A stretch of DNA of 64,000 bases, from the NCBI GenBank assembly GCA_023512835.1, contig CM042090.1:19250356-19314355 (forward strand). The letters are read 5' to 3'. The notes below the pieces were generated by a model, which worked only from the letters and a program-made list of their open reading frames with translations, was not told the origin of the DNA and searched no databases. This DNA is from Taxillus chinensis. Lineage: Eukaryota; Streptophyta; Magnoliopsida; Santalales; Loranthaceae. Numbering within the stretch: the stretch's first letter is position 1; the number at the start of each line of letters is the position of its first letter. The position numbers and the translations under genes are program-made. This document shows, one piece after another, positions 1-14,385 of this stretch.

Positions 1-53
1 TGTGTGTGTGTGTTGCCAGTATTGGAAGCAATTTACATTGTGAGAAACCAGAC

Positions 54-3000
54 CTTGTGATGGATGGCATGGTGGCCACAATCCCTGCACACATATATAT
101 AATGGGTATCAAAGCCTTCGGTTTGTTTTTCCGGAGCCACATCAAAGAGCCAAGTGCGGCAAGGGATATACTTAACACCTATCCACAACACCAACCCCAA
201 AAAAAAAACCTGGTATTAAAACAGGGAATTAATTTAAGGAAAAAAGGATGAAGTGGCCCAAGCCGGGCAACTTGCCAAAAATTGTACTCTTTTAAGTAAA
301 AAAAAGGGTACCAGATTTGCATTGGCTTCAATTCCTTGCAAAATGTAATCCCAAGTAAACTCCAGTCCCCTAGCACCTACCCAAAGAGGTGCCAGTCGAT
401 GCAAAATAGAATCAGCGAAGGCCCAACCTACCAACAGGGAAGGTGAAATATGTGAGAAAGTCAAGTTGAATAAACACATGAAATTTACAAAAACTATGAA
501 AGTGATAACTACGGATGCTACACATTTATTTATACAGATTATGTTGCTTCTGTGGATCAGCTATGAGACTAAAATTGAGAAGAAAGAATTGCAAATAGTA
601 GAGCGCTAAGATTTCAATCAAGGAAAAAGAAATGATCATTTTCTGTTGCATGGATTCCAGCAGGAGGGTTTCTTGGACTTCAATAGATTTCAACCGTATG
701 AGAGGAAGAAAAAGAAATGATGATTATTTTCTGTCATATGGATGCCAGCATGAGTGCTTCTTGGACTTCAACTGGCAGAAACCATATGCAATTTTGACTG
801 TTTAATAGACATCTCCTATTTATTTATTCAAAAACCACTCTGAGGCATCAGCATTTCCAACACAAAAATAATCACTGTTAAATACCACACACATCGTAGA
901 ACTTGCGCCATTTAGTTTGATAATCGTCTTTAATAATTTAGTTGCCCCACTTAATGGGAAAACAGAATCACTGTTAGAAATGTGACAGGAAGTTTCAACG
1001 ATGAACCTCATTTTATAAGGCTATTTTAAGCACATGCCATTTCTCAACACTCCAAGCTGCCTACATTTAAGTACTTTTTACAATAAATGCTAGTTGTCTC
1101 GGAATAAAATATACTTACCAAGTCCAATAGCCTGGAATTTATGATTTTGGGAAATGTTCCTATGTGTCAACTGAGTCAAGGCAAAACAAAGCCCAGCAAC
1201 ATCTATGAACCCGATCAAAGCTTTTAATAGTTCCTGAGACAGTAACATAGATTTTAGATTTCCACAACACAACTATTCCATATATTTTAGTTGCTTTAGT
1301 ATTAAAAAATAGATAAACTGATACATGTTAACAAAAATATAATGAAGCTTTAACCATCTCCTCTTATTGGATCATCTAACAATGAATCACCCCTCCAATT
1401 CACCATCCTATTGTGGGTGGCACTAGAAAACCCATGGATGAGAATCCCTGTCTGTCCACAGTCCACAGCATTAGTGTCGAGTAAGGTAGGTTTCTGTAGT
1501 AGACAATTTCAACCAAGGGAGTTTGATGCATTGCTACATCATAGTGAAATTTTACTTCCAGCCTTCAACTGAGCTAATAACAGGTGGTACAAGAAGCACA
1601 TGGATTAAAGCTAAAACTTCCTCAAGACATTGTATAAGTTAAGTTCTGAAGTCTGTAGGACCCCAAGACATTTACCATGTTTGCATATGCATCAAACTTA
1701 GTTTTCAAGCCAGCCGGATCCGAAGTAAGCATTTTAACATGTTTACAATGCCATGTATCAAACTGATTTAGCAATTTCCCTAATCTCGTATCAACACTAA
1801 CAGTACCTCATCCACTCATATAAATATTGCAAGGTAAAATTTGAAAATGTATTAACAGAACATGGTTTCTTATTTCAACCACATCTCATATCCTCTTTAT
1901 CAATATACCCACCAAAAAGAACCTCAATAAAATGTAATCCCTGAATCAAAAAAGTGTTTCCTGGGCATATATAAATTTAAGTAAAGTCAATAATAGGCCT
2001 CGACATTCCACATCATAAGCTAGTGATAAATGTATACCTGATATGGATCGAAGCTATCATTCTCAGATACTTCAAGAAAGGTAGCAAGACAAATGAGCTG
2101 CAATCCAAAACACGAACACATATAGATGAATGGCATCCTATGATGTTAGACACTTAGACTTGAAGCACAAGATACAAAAGAGTATATATGTAATATTTAG
2201 ATATGTGTTAGAAGTTAAGAAGTTAAGATGTCAGAACAGCTGCATTTTAAAACTAGAATATGGACCTTCACTATAGCTGTTACAAGGTAAACAACAGCGG
2301 CTTTAACAGAAGTCCCAATTGTATCATACTCAGATCTGTACATGCATAGTTGTTAGTAAAGCAAAACCAGTCTATACACTAACATAGTAAATATATAGCT
2401 TAGAAGAAGAAGAAGAAGAAGAAGAAGATGCTCCTCGCAATTTGAAAACAGATACATTAAATTTCATTGATCAGTAATATAATACCTGGTTTAGCAAACA
2501 TTCTAATCAAGCTCAAATGTGAATGACATTTCAAAATCCATTATTAAGATGTCCAATGACAGAAAAAATACAAAGCCCCCAAAACAAAATAATAAGATTT
2601 TGATTCTTGGGTCTGGAGGCTGTGGCTGGTTTTTAGGTTAGAAATAAAGAAAGTAATGCCAATCATTCATGGGTAGAGTCGTTAGATTGCAAATGCGTTC
2701 TAATTCCCCTTAACTATATTGATAAGGTTCGAGAATCTACTCGGTGGCACTAGATACTCAATGCTCATGATACCATCTGTTGGCACCTAGACAGTTTGGC
2801 TAGGCAGTTTATATATTTTATTTTATGGTATAATAAATAGTAACACAACAACAATACTAGAAAATTCAAAACTAAAAACCTTTTTGGTTGATGAGTTTGA
2901 CAGCATGATTCTGTTTTCAAAAACAGAATCCGTTTGGTACACCTGATTTTTGAAACAAAATACTACTATCTTGAAAACATGTTTCAATTGTTTTTTTTTA

Positions 3001-3697
3001 TTTTTTTAACTCAAATTCAATTTTGTGTGGGACCCAATTTCATTTAAAGAAATCTCTTTTTTGTACATTCAAATTATTAAACTAAAACACAAAAACGAAA
3101 ACACATCACTGGGGAGCCTCAGGTGTTTCTAGGAGAATTAATGAGGGCCAAGAATAAATACTATAACTGGTTTACATGAATAGTAAAACAGTCTAAAGTA
3201 GTAACTACGAATTCAATCTAACAAAAATGATGACCAGTACCCGATATATGGGGGTTTTTTTCAATAAAAACAACAATAACAATAATAACCGAGCCAGCAA
3301 TATAATTCTGGGTTTTCAGGGAATCATAAGCTACATATTTCTTATTCTAATAATAATACCTCCAACATTTTCAGTCAAAATTACTATTTTTTTTTTTTAC
3401 TTCTTCTCATTTTCTGGCAAGAACATTAAAATCAGACAATAAAGAGTTTGAGACAAGTTTATAATAATTCTTAAAAAATGTACAGATCCTAAATTTAAAT
3501 TAGTAGCAACACGGGGTTTTAACAAATCGAGAAACAGAGTGATAACAGATCTGGAAAGCGAGGACGCAGATTTATGCAAAACATGTAATACATAAGAAGG
3601 TGTTGATAGTGATGACAAACAAGGGTGTGGCGGAGTAATAGACGGCGTGAGGGCCAAACGTGAGGATCGCGCAGTTGAAGAAGTGAAACACCGTCAT
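54..3697 (-). CDS. TMEM147: Transmembrane protein 147 (TMEM147), 3' end missing
   Basis: Multi-pass ER membrane protein. Its animal homologue belongs to the NCLN-NOMO-TMEM147 complex that works with the translocon on multi-pass proteins; a like role in plants is inferred. Coding exons on the minus strand are 3621-3697, 2266-2335, 2038-2097, 1119-1233, 312-427 and 54-178, all joining in frame. They give 187 complete codons of a family of about 220 residues. Recognisable stretches are MTVFHFFNCAILTFGPHAVYY at the start (the conserved N-terminus that fixes the ATG at 3697), FDPYQ, GFIDVAGL, THRNISQNHKFQ, WVGARGLEFTWDYILQG and SLAALGSLMWL. Exon 6 ends in an AG|GT donor at 54, so the last coding exon lies beyond the left edge. 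GGGCTT/GGGCCA-like motifs upstream (about 3806-3910) fit a housekeeping promoter. Introns are AT-rich; the first is about 1.3 kb. Confidence 0.93.
2403..2428. repeat. (GAA)n microsatellite
   Basis: About 26 bases of uninterrupted AGA/GAA units lie inside the first intron of the TMEM147 gene. It is purine-rich on the plus strand, so pyrimidine-rich in the transcript sense. It sits about 70 bases from the exon 2 acceptor and has no apparent coding role. Confidence 0.9.
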
Positions 3698-5372
3698 GCT
3701 TCTCTCTGCATCCAGCGAGACTGACGACCGCGTTGCAGCAACGAGCCTCTACGAATTATTACGATCGAGATTGGAGACGAACGAGATGAGATGGGAGTAA
3801 ACGTGGGCTTGGGCGATGCAGCTTGAAGCCCAAAATAAAAGGTTTGAGCAACAAGGCTTGAACGTGGAACGTAAACAGTGACCCAATTCAAAAGAAGAAT
3901 TAAAATAGCCCAATTCATCAGAAATATGAAAATGAGAAGAAAAAAAAAAGGTCCTGAGGTGCCTTTAAAATATTTTTTCTAATATAGAAAATCTTATTCT
4001 CAAGTATATTATATGAGTAATTCAAGCAGCATTTATGCCATTTTATTAATATGAATAAAAAATAATAATATTAATTCAACAATAAATAATATATGTATGT
4101 AGATAATATTATTCATGTATAATACCCTAATTTAACTTAGAAAAATTAATAAATCTAAACCCTTTAAAATTTTGTTACTTTTCCAATCCTTTTATGATGA
4201 AGTGGCTACACGTAATTAAATTATGTGAAGATTCATGTAGTCGTTATCTGCTTAAATTTAATTGGTCTTTCGAGTATTTAAAAAATGAATAGATGTATGG
4301 AATTTGAGTACACCAACCCACGAACCTAATATGAATTTAAATCCATTATTTCGCGCGATAAGAAAAAATCTATATACTTTATCACCACTCACGGCATTAA
4401 GTTTGTTCTCGTATTTACATATCCACGTATTTACTGAAAGACAACCTAGTCTGCATTATGTCCTACATTTTCCATTTTACGTTTACACTCGAGACTAGAC
4501 CAAATAAAGGCAAGGGCAAATGAGGCAATGAAAAGACATGGCTGATGGCTTCAGATTTCGATGTAACCGGACAAGGGTGACAACGTGAATATATCAATTG
4601 GGTTCCATTTCATAAACTTTAAAAATATCTAAAACTATTTTTTGTTCCTGTACATAAATGTATGGGTGAGTAAAAATATCTAACCTTTTATTTTAATTAT
4701 TTTTTATTATATTAGAATATTATTTTTGTTTTCAATCACGGGAGCGTTCCCGGCCATCTTAATCTTCCTTTTCCTCATCCTCTCCTACTACTTTAATAAT
4801 AGTGAGGAAATGTAATAATATATGGTTTGAATTTTGGATATATCTATATTGAGAACCCTGTGTACCCTCTTTCCCCCCTTACAGTAAAAACTAGTCCATT
4901 CTTTTTCAGTATGAACGAACAATCAATTGTGGTACGTACAGTAGCGCATAAGACAAAGAGATGGAATATGGAATCAAAATGAGATCCATGTTGACCAAAG
5001 ACCATATACAAAAATACATAATATAATATAGGTGTAGTCCATATACAAGAATACAATACGGCACAAAAAGGCTACAGCTATTTTATTTATTTATAGACAT
5101 TAGCTTTACATACAGTACACAAGTATGGAGTAGGGATATAGGTGCAGGAGTAAAAAAAAAAAAAAAAAAAGCTCTCAATTCCCGGAGAATCTAGGCCAGG
5201 GCGCATCAGGCGCTGACCGTGCCTTCGGAATTCATCATATCCACATAAACAAATTGTGAATTAATTGATAACATAACCCCATCACCCGCCGTGCGTGGTC
5301 CCGTCCATGGAAACTTCACCCGTATTTATTTATTTCCATTATTTTTTTAAAAACAAATAAAATAAGATCTAC

Positions 5373-5404
<32 letters not shown>

Positions 5405-8400
5405 TAACCGGACGTGACAGTTCATAGTTGGGTTTGGGGTATCTAAGATTAGCATATATATATATGCAATGCAACAACGATCCTATTCCTAAGATTAGCA
5501 TTAGCCATTAGGGATGTTGGATATTTGCGACGAGGGGGGCCGTACGCCACAGGCAATTAACAATTACTCTTACTTCGTGGGTACCGATATATGCTATCGG
5601 TCGGCCGGTCAGTCATTAAATCGACGACGTGGTGATGGGTGCAGACATAATAAATATGGGAATAATTAGGATTGCGAATTTAAAGGGACATCAAATTAAA
5701 TGGGTTTTTAAAAAAAAAACACAAAAAAAAAAAGTGGGAATGGAAGGGAAAGGGACACGTGGCGGGGGTGAGGAGAGGAAAGCAACAAAACAAAGGTCGC
5801 GTTATGGGAACAGCGTTGACGCCGAGGAATGTGGGGCTTTCCCACCACCCAAGTGGGATCTTAATTTTGGACAATGGACACGGAGAGGGAATAACCTAAC
5901 CAAGGGTTCAAATTTTGATCCACCCACGTGACTCTCACCACGACCAACCTCACATACCCGACGACGTTCACCGTCACCGACCTTCCCCCGCGTCCAAACT
6001 CCAAACCCAAATTTTAGCCACACTTTTTTTTTTCCCCTAGGACATTCATTTATGATTATTATTTATATTACTTGGACCTATAATAATTTTTACATATATT
6101 ATTTATTTCTAGAATACCAAATTTAAAAGGAATTTTTTTTTTCAAATGACATTCTTTTTTCTATCAAATAAGAAAAAAATTATTTCCACCTTAACGATTT
6201 AACATAAATTTTAATAAAGTCAAGACGGAATATAAAAATGGAAGGTAACGGGCCTGGACCAGTGGCATGTGGGATTGGAGGCCCGGTGTCGCCAAGCAGC
6301 CCATATGTTCTGACACTTCCCGCAGGCCTCAACGATACTCTCATATTCTTCTTCCATCTTTTCCTTCCTTCCTTCCTTCCTTCTCGGTCACGAGACCACC
6401 TACCTACCCATAAAAAAAAAATAAAAATAAAAAACCATATACGTACATGGCTCTTTGGGTTCGCACATGTACACCCCCATTCTTATTGGTATGTCTTTTA
6501 AATGAAAAAGATTATTTAAATTTCATAAACATAAATTGCTTATAAGTGGATTACGGTTTAAGTTTGAGGCTTACGCAATGCCGTGAATTGGATTGTTGAC
6601 CCTCAATAATTCAATAATGGTAGAGATCGAGGACCATTTATACTAGCCCAGTGGCAGTGGGTACCCCCACCCCCCCGCCCTAGCTCCAATTAGGTGAGAA
6701 TTAATTGCCATATTAAAATAGGTATGAGCATGATGAGCGCGGATAGATAGTGTTGAACTTGATTACCCATCCCTTACATGCCGTGTATACCCATCACATA
6801 TTCTTCTAGTGTACATATATAATAAAATGTCTAGCTTACTCGATTTTTTATATTTTTTCCTCTCTAGCGTGCTTTAGACACAAAAATAACATAATAATAA
6901 TTGTATTTTTTTGGTCTAACTAGTGATACGTAGTCATTGTATATTTAATTAAAAATTTAAATTATTATAATAATCGTCTTTTTTATCGTATAAACTGCGT
7001 AATATATATATATATATATATATTTTAATGAAAACCAGTAATTTTCCTCGTGGGTAGTAGGTAGCGAAAGGGAATCCCGTGGCTGAATGAGAATTTGTAG
7101 CTACCGGGAGACGTGTATGAGTTTACAGAACCAATAAAAAACCAATGAAATGTTGAAAAAGAAGATAAACGAGAAAAGCTACGGAGAATGTGTTTATAGT
7201 GACTAATTTGATAATTTTTAGTTATGTTTTATAGGCACACGTGTCATGGCCTAAAGTGATACCCGCTTTATGATCCACCTTAACAAGTTGTGTTTTTTTT
7301 TTTCCCCCCCTGGAAATATTTTTAAATAATAATAATAATACTAACTGAACAAGATAAAAGTGACCAATCAATTATCAAAATTCAATTTGTTCCGACTTTA
7401 CCCTAAGCAACGGATACGAACGAAAAAATGGTCCTTGGCGTTTATCCTTTATTCTTTATTCTGTTAATTAATGTGATGGTCCTTGATATGGAAAAGGGTT
7501 TTGACCTACACGACACGTACGATGACCTGTAGGTCTTTATCCTAAGACGGTGTGTTCTTCTGGTTTTTTTTTTTTAAGTATAATCATATTATAGTTAATA
7601 ATTTAAATATGTAGTTTTCCCTTTTATTATTTATTAGGTCGAGGAGTACTTTTAATTAATAACGAATTTGTAGGTATTGGGGGCAAATACATTGCAAGCC
7701 GATTGTGAGCTGGTAACAAGTATGAAAGAAAAGATTTTTAAATAATAAGGTTATTCGTCCGATGTTTTCGTCTTTAAAATAGAATATAAAAATTAAAACA
7801 AACAAAAAATAATTTTGTTTTAGGGCTCTTTTATTTGCAATTGATCTTATGTTATTTTGAGCTTTTAAATTTTTATATCTGAAAATAAATATAATTATTT
7901 TTAAAATAAAAACAGAAAAAAAAACCACAACTAAATATGCCCTGCTTCTTTATTTTAATAACATACTCTTAAAAGTCAGTTTCAATCTTTTTTACTTTTT
8001 TATTTATCAATTAAAATATTTTTAAATATTTATTTATTTTTAAAAATAAAATTAGATATAATAAAAGAAAAAATAAAATATTAAATATAGAAAATATATA
8101 ATATTTTAATAAATAAAAACCGAATTGTATTTATTAAACGTTATAAAGTTATTATTTATTTTATTAAATTTAAATTATAATATAAGTTTTAGTTATTTTT
8201 ATTAAATTGATTTTTAAAATTAAAAGAAATGCTATGAATTTACGGATTCATGGCATCTCAATGCTTGCATTAACCTAGACCGGTGAGAGGAGACAAAAGC
8301 TATAAATATAATGATGTGAAGTGTCTAGAATGGGCTGACATGTACGTTTCGACGTAAGGGTGGACGACACCAATAATGGAAGCTTTTCAAGGCTATATTT

Positions 8401-9329
8401 AATTTTGCTTGTTTGCACCGATAATTAATAATAGAAAAATAAAGTTTTTAGTATTATATTTATAACTTTATATTTTAAAATAAATTACTCATTACGATAT
8501 TAATTCATATTTTTATTAAATTGTTCTAAATTGGTTGGGTTACGCAATCAATATCTATCCGTATCCCTGTCACCAAATATTCTGGCTACAGAAATGAAAT
8601 CAAAGGAAAGACGGAAATTACAATTTCGGGGAACAAAGGCATCAGAACTATAAAATAAATAAATAAATAAATCAGATTATAAATCTGATGATAAAATAAA
8701 AAAAACGGTAGTGAGCCAGAAATTGATGGGAAATTACAATAATATTTAACTGTAGCGCAGTTTTTTTTTCTTTCTCGAATTCCAACCATTACTTGCACTG
8801 AAGAGAGCACCACCAGAGTCCCACAAGGAGGACGACTCTCTCTCTCTCTCTCTCTCTGTCTCTTCTCTCTATGTGAGTGGAAAGGTCTCTGATGCTTTGG
8901 TCTGCTTCCTTAAATACGCAGGTTCCCTTTTCCCCAACTTTTCCTTTTTCCCTTGGCCAGAGAGAGAGAGAGAGAGACGACCACCCACCAACACCAGAGC
9001 CTCTTTCTCGCTGCATTTTAATTTCTTCTTCAAAACTTGTGAATATAATATATTAATTATGTTTATTTCCCTTTTCATTGATTTCCTGTCAACCTAGAGT
9101 GAAGAGACCACCTAGGTTACTACAAAAGCTTCCTCCCCGTTTTCAAATCATGGGCCACTCATGATCTTATAATCACAAACTCCACTTACCTCTCCTCCTC
9201 CAAACCCTTCTCTCGATTTCGGTCTCTAGCTCTCCTACTTAATTACATATATGCGTAGACATATATATATATATATAGATAGATATATATTAATTTCGTG
9301 CTTCAGCCTCATCAAGCCCTGTCGCCCAG
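3698..9329. other. Intergenic spacer with TMEM147 and KANADI upstream regions
   Basis: The TMEM147 and KANADI genes are divergent, so this 5.6 kb holds both promoters. I see no credible coding exon. The sequence is AT-rich with poly-A runs, an (AT)n tract at 5372-5396, another near 7001-7022, and short AT-rich segments that look like worn MITEs (for example 7823-7942, which starts GGGCTC and ends GCCC). The last 550 bases before KANADI carry a (TC)n tract at 8836-8857, a (GA)n tract near 8961-8976 and an AT-rich block at 9250-9290. These are typical of a plant 5' leader or core promoter. Confidence 0.7.
8836..8857. repeat. (TC)n tract upstream of KANADI
   Basis: A 22-base CT dinucleotide run lies about 470 bases before the KANADI start codon. 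A reciprocal GA run sits about 110 bases further on (8961-8976), so the two could pair. Pyrimidine tracts of this type are common in plant 5' leaders. No specific regulatory role can be read from the sequence. Confidence 0.75.
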
Positions 9330-11921
9330 ATGGGAACCTCCGGAACCTCCTCGTCCCTACCGGATCTCTCGCTGCAAATCAGTCTGCCGCCTGTCTCAGG
9401 CTTCCACGTCACAGCCGCCGCCGCAGCCGCTGAGGAAGTCGGGGAGGGAAACCCGCTCCCCAGTGACCGTAGCTCAACCGCCGACTCCGACAGCACCACT
9501 GCTAGCGATTTGAGCTACGATGAAAGCGGGGGGCTTCCAAGGGCGGCGGCGAAGTTAGTTGAGCCTTCGCCTCCAGGGGAAGGGGGAGATACGGCGGCGC
9601 TGAGCCTAGGATTCGAGTTGGGCGGGTCGAGTCCTCCGCTGCACCCGCCGCCGCCTACGCCGCATATGCCACTGTTGTCGAGGCTCGACCAACACCAAGT
9701 CCCCCAGATCTTCCACCGCCGGCAGCCCCAAATCTACGGGTCTGAGTTCAAGAGGTGTTCGTCCAGAGTGATGGGTGGGAGTGGCGGTGTTAGGAGGACG
9801 GTGAGAGCACCCAGAATGAGATGGACTACCACACTTCACGCGCATTTCGTTCACGCTGTACAGCTTTTGGGTGGCCACGAGCGTCAGTTCTTGTCTCGCT
9901 TCTCACCGTCCTCTTTTTTTCTTTTTTTTCCCTTTTTTTGGGGGGTTCTCTCTCTCTCTCTACCTACAAACCCATTTGCAATATATTTACATTTTGAAAA
10001 ACTGATCGGTGTTAATTTTGATTACAGGGGCGACTCCAAAATCCGTACTGGAGCTGATGAACGTGAAGGATCTAACCCTAGCTCACGTCAAGAGTCACTT
10101 GCAGGTATGTATGCTTTCTTTCTTTTTTTTAAAACTAAGGGGAAATTAACCGGCTGCATCAGTACTATTTTGTTTGGATAATATTTGATTTTTGTGAGTA
10201 AGGAGTGCATATATATATATAAGACCCCATAGAATCTATAAGACGAGCCAAACAAAAACCGAAGTAATGTAAATATATATAGTACAGTATCAAAACGGTT
10301 ATTGTGATGATTGCTGTTGTTGAAATTGCTTTCCTAATTAAGGTTCGGTTGTGATACTTCGTATGCAGATGTATAGAACCGTGAAGAGTACCGACAAAGG
10401 AACAGGTAGATATATGCAGTTCCAGTATTCTCTTTTGGCCCATTAATTAATTCATCCTCCCCACAACCAGATCTCCATCACCTTCACCTCTTAGATTAAT
10501 AATTTTTTTTTTTTAAAAATGAACTATATATTAAAACTAATTACATGTACATATGTAATTTAGCAGCGTCTCTGAAAATTAAAGCCAGAGGTGTGGGGTT
10601 TATTATTAATGAGCCTGAGTTGTTACAGATATGGTCTCCTCGGTGAATCAGAGGTCAACTGCAGGCGATATCGTAGGAGAAGATGTGGAGGGAGGATACG
10701 GAGGATTTTCCAGCGATGAGAAAGCTGCCGCTGACACCAACTACTCTTCTCATCACTCTATCAACCCAGCGGTCCCAAACCCATCCCCACTCTCCCTTTC
10801 AAGGTCTGCGCTCCTACTCCTTTTGTTTTTATTTTATTCCATTGTTGTCTGTTTCTTATCTGCCAGGCCAAGATTATATTGGATTAGTTATCTTTTGTTT
10901 TGAATTAAAGTTGTCTTGGGTCCAAAACCGATGGTGTAAAGGGCCAACAAAACAAATGGGTTTCCATGGGTACTCAAATGAATGGTAAACTTGATTTCAC
11001 ATGTAAATTAATTAAGTTACCCAAATAGTTGATTATATTTAATTTCACAGATTTTCATACGACATTCTTGAGACATGAATAGCAGTATGTATAAGGTTTT
11101 TTTTTCGTCTGTAAATATATGGTTCAATTTTTGAGCGAATTTAATTGGGTTTTGTGAATCCGCCACGTACGCGGTTTGGTGCAAAGTAATCGATCATCCA
11201 AGTTAGCTTAATTAAATTAGAACAATGCAAGTTTACTCGTGCATATCCTGTTGATTGTGATTAAATTATGGAACCAATTCACTGGGAGAATATAACATTA
11301 ATTAACATGTTTGAGATGTGCATGGAAAAGCCAAGGACGTGCATCTAATTTTTTTTTTTCATTAAATTAATATGTGCACTAATCTTACTCTTGTTTTCAG
11401 AAATTGGAGGTTTTTTTTATGCCCAAAACTAATTACTAAGAAGAAGAAAAATCTAGCTGAAACTAATTTCTGCATCTGTTTATTTTACTTTTTTGACAAC
11501 TTGAAAATTTTTTTCTTCTGATTCTTTATTAATCATATTCCTTAATTAGCAGAGGTACGTGGGCAGCAGCCATGGAGAGTATTGATTTGAGGCGATCAAG
11601 CCACGATGAACACGCAGCGCCCGCTCGTTTCATGGTTAAATGCATACTCTATCACCGATAATTAAATTCACACAGATAATTAGATTTTACATGCACGTTT
11701 TTTTTCTTTTAAAAAAAAGGCATTAAAAATGGTGAGGCGCGGTCATTGATCTGCTACGTGTGTGTATGAAACAGGCCGCGAGGCTGCAGGATGCAGGGGC
11801 CCACGCGTTGGACAGCTGGACGGATAGGATGCGGGATTCGTCGACAGAGTCATCGGATGGGGAGGTCAACCTAGAATTCACTCTTGGGAGGCCCGGTTGG
11901 TCGGCAGGAGGACCAACCTGA
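9330..11921 (+). CDS. KAN4: KANADI-type GARP transcription factor (KAN4/ATS-like)
   Basis: Nuclear DNA-binding regulator of abaxial organ polarity; the closest match I recall is KAN4 (ABERRANT TESTA SHAPE), which acts in ovule integument growth. Exons are 9330-9882, 10028-10104, 10369-10405, 10629-10803, 11553-11634 and 11775-11921, all in frame, giving 356 residues. The N-terminus has PDLSLQISLP, containing an EAR-like LxLxI/L pattern (about residues 11-20). The GARP domain runs from RAPRMRWT (about 159) through HAHFVHAVQLLGGHE and ATPKSVLELMNVKDLTLAHVKSHLQ to MYRTVKSTDKG (about 222). The first two introns cut it at the places expected for this family. The C-terminus keeps the FTLGRPGW box seen in KAN4. 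The first exon is GC-rich, with an alanine run at about residues 29-34. The family diagnosis is firm; the KAN4 subtype is inferred from the terminal motifs and length. Confidence 0.92.
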
Positions 11922-14385
11922 GTCGTCCAAGGGGTTGACACGTACCAATCGTTGACCGTGCTGCTAAGCCAATGAGACGTAGATTTTCTTAAACCACGCA
12001 TTTTATTTTATTTTATTTGTTTTTGTTTTTGTTTTTGTTTTTCTTTTTGGGTCGATCTATTTTCTTTTTCTCTCTCTCTCTCCTCACAAGTGACAGAGGG
12101 GGAGAGGAGGTAAGAATTAATGGATGGATGACGTTGGCACCGTCACGAGGGAGTTTTTTGGGGGTACAACGACAAACAACATTGTCGTGGCAAAAAGGAG
12201 AAGATTCCAACTATCATGAAAAACTTGAAGGGAAGCCGTGGGTGAAAATGGCGATGGTCCAATTTAGGCGGAATATGTATAATGACTGCCCGTATATGAG
12301 AATATGATAACCCACCCTGCTGGCTGCTGCCATGCCATGCTATGCTAGACCACGTGGGTGGGGAGTGGCTATTCCATTTTTCAACCACGCTCACCATCAA
12401 TTTAGAGGAACGAACATGAGCTCTACCTCGTTTGGTACACCTTGGTGGTTTGGGGGTTTGTCTCTTGTAATGATGATAATTTACTTTTTACTATTTCCAA
12501 GTCAATGTCCACTTGTGGTAAGGACATACAAACCAGAGGAATGCCCTTGTTTGTAAGTAGTAGGAGAAGGATGATATCCCAATGGGATAAATTAAATAGT
12601 TTCACCATCCCAACCGGCCAAATCATATATAGTTACCGCATTGTGGGGACTCCACGTGGCAACATTTTTTTTTTTTTTCACCTCAACCAAAACAAGTCTA
12701 AACAGATTTATTATATATTCAGTTTAAAATGAAGAGTGATAGCTGAAATGCATTGATTAATGCTGGTTTTAAATCACAAGGTCGACCAGGTGGTTCCGGG
12801 GGTAAAAAAAACTTATGCGAGTAAATAACTCTTGTAAATGTATAAGTATAAGTTGGATCATAAATTAAATATCTTGGTAAATAAATAATTTTTAAAATAT
12901 TGAATATTATTTCTTGAATATATTATTAATGACACTATTTCAATGGCAATTGGTACTACATATGGAATAGTTAGTATTATAATAGTTAGTTTACGATTGT
13001 AATAGTTACTTGTCTAACTATTATGTCTAATTAATATTTTAGGCAGTTAAGTTTTGATAAGCTAGTTCACTAAATTTTTTTATTAGCATAGATATTTTCT
13101 AAATTTTATTTATTAATTTATCATAAAAATTGTGAAATTAAATGAAATATAGGAATTTATTAGGAAATGAACAAATTATAGTTTTAAGAAAAAAAAAAAA
13201 CATTGTTCATTAAGAATGAGAAGTCAAGATAAACGTTCCAAGCACGCCCCCACTCCTTTTTGGTTGTCGGTCGATCAATATTCAAGTGGCGATCCAAAAA
13301 TACGTCAGAAAATCATTGATGTAAAGACTTCTACTGTGGTACGTCACGAAATTTCATGCCTCCCATCATCATATTATTCTCACCCTTTTTAAAGGACAAA
13401 AAGTCCCTTTGTCCCTTGCGCCATCTTCCCATTTCCCATCATCTTCTCTTGTTTTTCGTTCAGAGTTCCTTTGGTGGTCAATAGAATAATTAGGACCCCC
13501 TCTTTTGCAATACAAATACAATGACTATTACAAATGGACATTGAATCGAAAATGACATGAAACACAAAACGGTGCTGATAAGACCAGAATGGTAGTGCAA
13601 TCACCCGGATCTCCATCACTTTTTTCATTTGTCATCTTTTGTTTGCCTCCTATGCATAAATTCTTGCTATTATTTTTAAAGCATCATGTTGAATTCAAAA
13701 TGTTTGAATATAACTCTGCTAATTAAAATTTAAATTGCTATTGTGATTTGAGTTCTCACAAACCTTTCTATTTACTTTAATTTGTTTCTCCAAACTACCA
13801 TTAGGTCTCTCCAAAATTGCTTTTTTTTTTTTTGTGAATAAAAGTGATAAATCAAATGAGAAACACAAAACATATATACACACACAGACACAGAACTGAC
13901 AGATGAAAGCTGAAGATTGAGATTGGTACAATCAGGATTGTAATGTCTATGAATTTTACATTCGTACAGTACATAAAATGATTTATGAGTATGTCCAGAA
14001 GTCCTATTCTTGATTTTGACCAACAAAAACAAAACCACAAGCTTTTAGTGGGCCTTGAGCTGAATCTTAATCGGCTGACAACAACCCTACTGTTCGACCC
14101 ATTACCAAATGAGCCCATATGGTGTTTGAATGCTCTGGCCGATTAGAAACCTAAAGGGTAGTAACTGGTAATGGAAACCAGCCCAGAAAGAAAAAAAAAA
14201 AAAATAAATAAATCCCGAGAAAAAACAAAACAAGCAAAATTGTTGTTTTTTTTGTTGAAAAATAAAATTTACAGTCACTCATAGTGGAGGAGAGAGAGAG
14301 AGAGATCACATGGATCGATCAGATGATTAGGAGTAATACGAGCCACGTCACAATACTAGGTTATTCTAGGAGGCTGATATTCCCT
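11922..14385. other. Convergent intergenic spacer (KANADI 3' / JGB 3')
   Basis: The KANADI and JGB genes converge here, so this should hold two 3' UTRs and little regulation. A tract of TTTTG/TTTTTG units at 12005-12050 directly follows the KANADI stop codon. G-box-like CACGTG cores appear near 12350 and 12652. Open frames at 12017-12732 and 13389-14118 are low-complexity, start in poly-T or AT-rich DNA and match nothing I know. I see no further gene. Confidence 0.65.

Noticed and set aside
5629..6023. Overlapping open frames on both strands in the TMEM147-KANADI spacer
   Set aside because: Built from poly-A and G-rich text, with no conserved motif or splice continuation.
7823..7942. AT-rich segment starting GGGCTC and ending GCCC as a MITE
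   Set aside because: Only four terminal bases are exactly inverted and no target-site duplication is clear.
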